From Eonycteris spelaea (Eukaryota; Chordata; Mammalia; Chiroptera; Pteropodidae), in NCBI GenBank assembly GCA_003508835.1, contig PUFA01000006.1, positions 2,666,001 through 2,730,000 of the forward strand: DNA of 64,000 bases, read 5' to 3'. The stretch's first letter is position 1. Each line of letters begins with the position of its first letter. The position numbers were made by a program, and so were the translations under genes. A model generated the notes under the pieces. That model saw nothing but the letters and a program-made list of their open reading frames with translations. It was not told the DNA's origin and made no database searches. Positions 56,291-64,000 of this stretch are shown here, piece after piece.

Positions 56291-59200
56291 CAGATTTTTG
56301 GGCAATGGGAAGCTGAATGGAAAGAAGAGCGGAGGGTGGGGAGAGGAGGGGTTGTGGGACTTTTAAGCTTCTGAGGTTCCAGAAAACAGGGCTGAAAACA
56401 CAATCATGAGGACCGGTTGTCACAGGATGGTGGTGGAAGCCTGGGAGATGAAAACGTTGTCTGAGGCTGTAGGGCAATAGATGGTGGCGTGACATTTTTG
56501 TGCTGAACTTTAGGTAACATCAATAACTGAATGAAGAATAATGTCCCAAATCGGCAATGTTTGCAAAGAGGAGAACTAGGGAACTCAGAGTCTTGGACAT
56601 TGAGAGGAAAGACTTTCAGGAGATAAGGACTGGCCAGCAGCGTGCATGGTAAATCCTGAAGCCAGGATGATGAGGGCTGCTCACACTCTCCTTGCTACCA
56701 GTCCACATCCCAGACCTGGACTTTTTCAGTGCTCTCTTATTGACCTCCTTTCTTGGTCCACCACCAGCAGATAATGTTTCATCTCTCATGCCCTTTCTCA
56801 TGCCTCCTTAGGCTGGAATTTAGGTCTTTTCCCATCTGGTTCTGACCAATTTTCAAGTCTGTGTGATTCACTAGTACTTCAGTGAGATTTTTGAGCCATG
56901 ATGTTAACCAAACATCAAAAGGATCCTGGTCTGAGCAGCCAGGGTGCCCTTTTCTCTCTGTCCCAGACTTTCCGAGCCACCTGGCTTCTCAGTGTCTGTA
57001 GTACATATAGTGCAGATTTTACCACTACCACTTTCTTCGAGCTATATATCTGCTGAAAATCCTTCCATAATCCTTTCTGCTTCTTCACATCCCACCAACC
57101 TTCAAAGCTCAACTTGGTGTTTCTTCCTTTTTACCCAGCCAGCCCAGCCTTGTAGATTTTGTGTTTTGTCTTCCCAGCCAGGCTGTAGACAGAGGCTCTG
57201 TCTCATTTAGATCTCTCCACAGGATCTAATAGGGATCCACAGACTGCTTTCTGGAGCCCTGTTTCAGTGCTAATTTTCTCTGCTTTAAAACAAAATTCTA
57301 CTCTATCTCCACAATCTATTAAGTGGCAGGACTGGGCCTAAATCCTGGTTCTCTGGCTGCAATGCATGCCAGACTCTTAACCACTGTGATCTGCTGCCTC
57401 TCTCAAAAGCAGCTGTGAAGAGACAGTTACACCAGTCCTTCACACAAGGAACATGCCATATTCATATCCACTCTCCTTTCTCTACCTGTCAACGTCCCCC
57501 TGTCCCTTCCAGCATCTGCAATTCTGGTAGAGAAGAAAAGAGCAGATGCCTCTTCAGGGGCCCACTGGGGAGCCTCACAACACATTCTGGGTGTGGGCGT
57601 GGGAAGGTGCTCCTGAGAGGGACATGTACAAGTCGAGAAATGGCTATGAAAGTGCACTGGAGGCCCACTTCTGTTCAGTGAGGGCAGGTGCCCCTTTCCC
57701 GCCTCCCCCAGTGAGTGGGCAGAGGATGTCCAGTGAAGGAAACTCCCACAACCCCTCCCTCACTTCCACATACAAAGGACCAGTACCCCGTTCTTCTGCT
57801 CGAGTAGCCTCCTTCACTCCTGCAGCAGCACCAGCCTGGTTTCTCCTGGTCTCATGTGATGCAGGAGAAAGCAGCTCATCCCTCTCCTTAGTCTGGTGGC
57901 TCTACCAGGCATATCTGCACTTCTCTTAAGTGTGTTGGCTGCAGAGCAGCCCTTTCAGCTGGCAGACCCAGGGATCCTCTTCACATCAACATGGAACCGG
58001 AGAGTGGATTTTCAATCCCTGATAAACCCTGAGGATTCCCTGTGTATGCTAATAAGGGCAGCACAGAACCTCTGAGCCGATGAATGACACAGCCAGGAAG
58101 TTCAATGGCCCAAGACGTTTCAGGCTTGGCCCCTGGAGCTAGTGAGCTGGGCATCCTTGTGAAGTTTTCATTTGGGGACTGAAATTTCTTCCCACTGAGA
58201 CTTAGAGCCATGAGTCCTATGGCTAGCTGCCACATTCCTGCGTGACATCGCAATAACACTAATAAGTGTTTTGTTTTTCTTCCAGAGCACTTTTTTAGTG
58301 TCCTCAAGCACTTTATCCAAGGCCACACACCTAGTAGAGGTAAAACTAAGGCTTAGCTATAGATGATATAAATGCTGCTAATACTTATTAGTGTCTTCAT
58401 AACTACCACTTATTGAAACCTATTATTATCTAAGACCACAAACCTCATTGTGGTATAAGCACCACCAAACCTTGTAACCTTGTACTAGAGCAATAACTAC
58501 CTACTATTGACCGTTTACTCTTCTCGGATGCTGCACAGGCACTATACATAACATAATTAACCCTTACAGCAAGGTCGGTAAGCCACTGATAAGTCAGGAG
58601 ACACAGAGAGTTTCTAGGAGAATTAAGTTGTTCACACTATGTAGCAGATACATTGTATAGCCAGATTTGAATCTAGATCTGGTAGATTCCAAATCATTCT
58701 ACAATAGCACCTCTGTGACCGTGCAATACCGGTTTACAGGGTGTGTATAGTCATGCTGTTGAGTGTCTATAAGGCTGGGTATAAGAGCCAGGTGGTCAAA
58801 GGCCATTACAGATATATAGTCTTCCACAGACCCACTTAGAGGACACTCTCCCCAACTCAGTACTCTCTTGTGGGTCCTGCTAAAATTCCAAGAGAGAAAG
58901 GCAAGAGACTGCCTGAGCCTCGATGACTGCTGGGGAGGAGCCTGCCTCAAGGGTGGGAGGCACTGACCAGTTATAAGAGATGGTTTAGTCCAGCAAGGTA
59001 GAATTCAACTCCCGAAGGTCAAGTTCAGGGCAAGATGAAGGTCAGTTTGGGTACTAAGAGACTTAAGGCCAATGAGGAACACTTTTACCTCGGCAGAGGT
59101 CAGTGAGGAGGATCCAGGTCAAGTGAAACTTACGGATCACAGGGTATCTGTGTGCAGGAGTAGGGCCAGGGCCACTGAATGGGACTTGAGGGGCAGCACT

Positions 59201-59554
59201 GGATGAGTCCTGGTAACTGGGAAGGGTCTTAAAAGAGCAAGTGATCTTAAAGGACAGGTTTTCAAGGCAAAGACTAAAGAAGTCTTGTTAGTACAACTGG
59301 AGCGTGAAGTGAAACAAGCCAGCAACTCAGCAGGACTGGATCCTGCCCCAGAGCGTGGGACTGTAGCTGCTTAGTCCTCAGAGACAGCACATTCATCCAG
59401 GCAGACTTTTAGGGCTCACAAGCATTAGCCACAGTACTTGGCCCCAACTGTGGGGAGACAGCAAAGGATTAGATTGGATGGAGTGATTTTGTATCCTAGT
59501 TTTCATGGAATAGTTCTGGTTTATTCCTGTTGAGGATCAATTAATCCTGTGATT

Positions 59555-59700
59555 ATTTGATTTTATTTATTTTTTGTTCATTCTCAAACTGTTTTTACTA
59601 AGGTGAAATTCACACAAATAAAATTGACCATTTTAAAGTGAATGATTTAGTGCATTTAGTATTTTCACATTCAAAACGTGTCTGAGTTTGGACGTTATGT
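59555..59700 (-). mobile_element. Old L1 3' end fragment
   Basis: TTACTAAGGTGAAATTCACA, ATAAAATTGACCATTTTAAA and GTGCATTTAGTATTTTCACA form the antisense L1 3' UTR signature. Confidence 0.75.
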
Positions 59701-59929
59701 GGTATCCTAGGTTAGGGGGCCGTGAGCCTGGAAGCCCCTGATCTGAGGCAGCCCTTCCCAGGGCACAGGCAGTAGGTGTTGCACAGTATAGTCATAGATT
59801 TGGGTACAATTTCTCTCCTGACTGTTTGTCTGTTCCCTACACCCTTCCTTCCCCAGAGTCAGGTTCTAAAACACCCAAAGACACAGAGACCGTGTTTGTT
59901 GTGCAACACAGGACATAAAGGCCACACAG

Positions 59930-60125
59930 ATTGGAGGCTGAATGCTGACTCCACTAGTTTCTCACCACATGACATCACCACATGGAGAATCACTTTCCCC
60001 TTCTGAGCCTCATTTCACTATATTTAGAACAGAAAACAATGCCACAAGGGCTAAGAAAGTGTGTGTAAGGTGCTTAGCTCATGTTCCGGTATCCAGAAAG
60101 GGCTCAGTCAGTGGTAGGTCCTGTC
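59930..60125 (+). repeat. MIR SINE
   Basis: CCCCTTCTGAGCCTCATTTC, GTAAGGTGCTTAGCTCATGT and GGGCTCAGTCAGTGGTAGG in MIR order. Confidence 0.6.
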
Positions 60126-60559
60126 CTGACAGCAGTAAGTGAGCAGAATTAAGGGTCAGCATGGTGCTTCTCCAGTAAGAGGCCAGGACACCCTGTAGCA
60201 GGCAGGAGCCCAGATGCCTGGACTCACAGTGGAGGGCTTTTGCCCAGGTCACACACATGTCAAGCAAGTGGAAGGGGACAGTGCCTGTGTGGTGGCAATT
60301 TGGTTAATAATGTGAACTTCACATGATGGTTCTGAGGCTTAAAAGAGATGAAGTGTTTAACATACTATCTGCTCAAGATATGGGAGAAATCATAGTTACA
60401 ATCATTATCATCACCACTTCTCTGATGTCACACAGCCGGGAAGTGGTCCAGATGGGGCGGAAGCCCAGACCCGTACCTCTCTGAAGTCTACTTCCATTCC
60501 AGCATACTTCTCGCTTCTCAGCTTAGCTTCTCTTCACCGAACGCTTGGCCGTGGTTTAT

Positions 60560-61070
60560 TAAATTTTATATATGTATAGAAGGTTAATATAGGTAACATA
60601 CATATAGTTGGATTTATTTTGTTACAATTTTTTAAAGAATTTTTGCCTCTGTGTTCAGGAGGGATATGGGTCTGTACTTTCCTTTTTTTTTTGTAATATC
60701 TTTGGTTTCTAAATCAGAGTGATGCTGGCTTCCCAGAATGACTCGGGAACTGTTCTCACCTTCTAAAAGAGTTAATTCAGACTTGGACATATTTTTTCCT
60801 TAGAGGATTGGTAGAATTCACAAGCGAATCCATCTGGGTCTGGAGATTTCTTTTTGAAATGGTTTTAACTCCACATTCAGTTTCAAAATAGATATATTGC
60901 TATTCAGGTTACCTCTCTCTTTTTGAATGAGCTTTGGTCATTAATGTCCTTTAATAAGTTTGTCTATTTTGTCTCAGTTATCTAACTTATTTGAATAAAG
61001 TTGTTCATAATATTCCTTTATTATCCCTTTAATATCTCGCCCATCCTCTGTGGTTCCTCACACACATGCG
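60560..61070 (-). mobile_element. Old L1 ORF2 fragment
   Basis: Antisense ORF2: GGAGGGATATGGGTCTGTAC, GTGATGCTGGCTTCCCAGAA and CGAATCCATCTGGGTCTGGA. The frame is broken. Confidence 0.75.
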
Positions 61071-62254
61071 CTGATCGGTACTCCTCTGAAGACTTGAGTG
61101 GGCCTCCTGCAGACTTCCAGGGCTCTCTCTCTGTGTGCTCTAGTGCTTTGCTCTGTGAACTGTAGCCAGCTTGGCCTCTGTCAGCACAGGCTGCTGTAAC
61201 TGAATACTATAGACCGGGTGGTTTAAACAACAAAAATTTATTTCCATGGTTCTGGAGGCTAAAAGTCTGAGAGGTCAGGGTAAAGTGCTTATCATCTAAC
61301 ATTAAGTTTTTTTAAAAAGTGGACTACTTAATCTGTTAGGATTTTCCTGCAGAAAACAGAAAATCTAGCTAATAGTGTGTCAGCTATGCAGGAATTAATT
61401 TATTTTGTATGACAAGCAGCCTTGAGTAAGCAGCTACTTGTAGTAGTTCACAGATGGATAAATTAATGAAAGAACCCCGGTCATTTTCTGAGCCTTTTTC
61501 TTGTCTCCAGATGGCTTGCCCAATTCCAGACATGACACCTGTATTTGTGGTGAGAGAAAGGAGACTTGGGAGAAGGGGTTGTATCACAGTCACTCTATCT
61601 ATTTTGTTAGAAAATGAATATTTTCACAAAAACTCCTTGCAACTCACAGGACAGGACTAGGTCACATGACTGCCCTTGCTGAAAGAGATTCTGGGAAAGG
61701 GAGAAATGGAAGTGTCATTTGGTTTGGATCATTCATGACATACTGAGTACGAAACAAGTGTCAGTAAGAACATGGTTTATCGATAAAGAAGGGAGAAATA
61801 GATAGTCACCCAACTAGTACCTACCACAATAAAATTGTGAGATATCAATGAAGTGAGGAAAAAAAAGCCATTTTCATTTAACTATAGAAGAAAGATAGAA
61901 ACATACTAAAATTTTCTTTGTCGTATGGAAGAAACTAGAGGGTAATTATTTCTTCTTCCTACCTTTCTATCTTATGAGTTCTTATTGATAAACATGGATT
62001 ACTTTGTTCAGAAAACAGAGAATATTCGATCAGGGATTTTCCTAGGTATCAAGGGATCCACAGTGGAATGGCCTCCAGACTGAGAATCAGGATTTCTATT
62101 TCCCTCTCAGCCATTATCACCTTGAAGCTCAGATAGAAGCCTCAGGAAGAACTCAGAACTCCCAGAAAGGCTGAAGCCAACTTGGAGGATGAGACAAAGT
62201 TGAGGAAGGGGCTTGTCACCACCTCCCACCTGCTACCAAAGTGCTTTGTGGGCA

Positions 62255-62445
62255 CTTTGCAACCAGGCAGACATAGATTGGGATCTCAGCTGCCTCGAAT
62301 AGCTGTTTAACTTTGGACAAGTCATTTCACCTGAACTTCAGTGTCTTCATCTAAGCAGAAATAATGTGCTTCTTTCAGAGTTGTTGGAGATTTAAAAGAA
62401 ATGATGTCTCTACCAGGCACACTGAAAACGTTCAATAACTGTTGG
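62255..62445 (+). repeat. MIR SINE
   Basis: AACCAGGCAGACATAGATTG, AACTTTGGACAAGTCATTTC, AGTGTCTTCATCTAAGCAG and ACCAGGCACACTGAAAACG in order. Confidence 0.75.
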
Positions 62446-62649
62446 TCCCTTTCTCTTTTCCTTCCCTATCCTTAGAATAATATGTGTCTGGCAGAAGCCC
62501 CAGAAGAGCCCACTGCCTTCAAAAGTTGCTGCTCTTGGATCTAGATGTGTTAGACAACCGCTTCCCCTCCATATATGGCTCTGTCCTTTCCAACCACAAG
62601 CTTGCTCTGGCTTGCACTGGATCATGACACTAGGGTCAACATTGGTTTA

Positions 62650-62810
62650 CGAGCACAGCCTGTGTGGTCAGACAAAACTGCCTTTCAGGATCCTAGCTTC
62701 CATAAGCTACTTAGGGCTCTGCGCTTTCCATTTTTGTATCTGTGAAGTAGGAATGATAATGCTATAGGATTTAGTATGCATCAAATGTCTGGCCTATAAT
62801 GACTATTCAG
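62650..62810 (+). repeat. MIR SINE
   Basis: TGTGTGGTCAGACAAAACTG, ATTTTTGTATCTGTGAAGTA and TCTGGCCTATAATGACTATT. Confidence 0.6.
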
Positions 62811-64000
62811 AAAAAAAGAAAGCCCAATGGCAAGTATTATATTATGATGGAACACAGCTCCCTTTCACAAAGAGGAAGTTGAGCCTCTAGGAAGCTAAGT
62901 GACTTGGCCGGGTCACAGTGACCAAGTTTGTCTGATCAAAAATCCCTGGGTCTCCTGTGTACCCAGTCGCTATTCCGGAGATTGCTCTTTGGAGCCCTCA
63001 GCTGCTGAGGGAAGGGCGGACTAGCCCTGTGCTGTCGTCAGTGGGGAGTGTCTGCTGGGGCTGCTATGGAGATGTTGGGTGGGGGCGGGCATCCAGCTGG
63101 GGGAAAATGGGCGGGATCAGGGCATAAGGGCTTATCAACAGGAGAGCCTGTGACTCAGGCAGCCCACAACATCCTCATAAGGAAAGGTAGGGCATACTGC
63201 ATTGTAATGCAGACTGGGGATTCTGGAGGAGAGAAAAGAGTGTGGTTAGAGCGGGTAGTGGGTAGAGGCAGATATGGGGCAGAAGGGTGCTGTAGAGAGC
63301 ATATTATCGATGTCAGAAGGTACTGGTACTTACTTTTAGCTCAGTACAAAAAAGGCTTTTATGAAGGGCAGAGTCCAGGCTCCTAACCTGCCTTGAGAGG
63401 TAGTGAGTCCCCTGTCCTTGGGAGTATGTGAACAGGAGTTGGGGCATCTTTTGCCAGAGAGCCTGTAGAGACAATGTGTGCTCAGCCTCTGGTAGGGACT
63501 AGATTCTGTAACATCACTTCCAGCCTCAGGGCTTGAATCTCTGAAGTTATCCAGAGCAGAACTATGGGGTGTCACTGAGGGCAGAGGGAGGGACCTGCAG
63601 CCCAGAGCATATCAGAGCAAGACTCAGAATCTGCTTGCTCTGGACTCAGGCCCAACCCTATCTTCAGCTCACCACTGGCCAGGGCAGGCTCAGACCCCTC
63701 CCAGACACAGGATTCGAGGAGGACCGTGATCGCCTCCTTGGCTGGGAGGGGAGAACCAGGGTTGGGGTGCCATGGGCTGGGGCAGGGTATTACTCTAAAG
63801 CAGTGTCTGCCTGTGGTACTTAGGGAGGCTACACATTTCAGACATTCATGCAAAGTGTGCTCTGGCAAGAGTGGGTGAGTGAAGGTGACAACTGCTCTAG
63901 CCTACACACCAGGGGTCCCTGAGGGCCAACATCTCCCCTGAGGGCCCTCTATGTCTCCTTGTCTGTCCATCCATGTACATTGATCTTTCCTCTGTGTCTC

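Larger units (their letters stand above)
54887..64000. other. Gene-free right end of the window
   Basis: No gene, exon chain or promoter is supported over these 9 kb. It holds MIR copies (55630, 56130, 59930, 62255, 62650), an L2-like stretch near 57045-57200, L1 fragments at 59555-59700 and 60560-61070, and otherwise unassigned DNA. The longest frame (127 codons, 57546-57929) has no recognisable domain. Confidence 0.55.

Noticed and set aside
57546..57929. 127-codon plus-strand frame
   Set aside because: Low-information Ser/Pro-rich translation with no family likeness and overlapping frames of similar length on the other strand.
63048..63386. 112-codon plus-strand frame near the right edge
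   Set aside because: Gly-rich, no domain, and neighbouring DNA shows no promoter or exon structure.

Overview
This is vertebrate nuclear DNA from a placental mammal: split genes with GT-AG introns, CpG-island promoters and dense interspersed repeats (L1, MIR, L2, hAT-Charlie MER elements, an L1-mobilised retrocopy). I see no primate Alu and no rodent B1/B2. Two copies of a tRNA-headed SINE that I cannot name point away from primates and rodents. I do not assign a species. Gene content and order match the region known in human as 1p34.2 (CFAP57 - EBNA1BP2 - CFAP144/FAM183A), in inverted orientation.

Left part (1-25.9 kb), three genes. CFAP57 (minus strand, first four coding exons, running off the left edge) is head-to-head with EBNA1BP2 (plus strand, complete, nine coding exons, 305 aa) across a CpG-rich promoter of about 570 bp. 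EBNA1BP2 ends tail-to-tail with CFAP144 (minus strand, complete, four coding exons, 133 aa). CFAP57 and CFAP144 are axonemal proteins of motile cilia. EBNA1BP2 is a nucleolar 60S ribosome-assembly factor. Both ciliary promoters carry matches to the RFX X-box: one at CFAP57 and two tandem copies 26 bp apart at CFAP144.

Middle (26.0-27.8 kb): a processed, disabled spermine synthase (SMS) retrocopy lies about 0.4 kb upstream of CFAP144 on the opposite strand, with decayed but readable target-site duplications. Between it and CFAP144 is a 131-nt exon-like segment on the minus strand that I cannot name.

Right part (27.8-64 kb): a repeat-rich gene desert with two olfactory receptor pseudogenes (minus strand). 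The one near 42 kb is badly decayed; the one near 54 kb is almost intact and broken only by single-base indels. From memory, mouse has an olfactory receptor cluster at the equivalent place, so these look like remnants of it. The rest is L1 of several ages on both strands, including a 2.3-kb L1 with both ends and ORF1 but almost no ORF2, plus MIR/L2 relics and simple repeats. I found no bacterial-type features, CRISPR arrays, tRNA/rRNA genes or recognisable snoRNAs.
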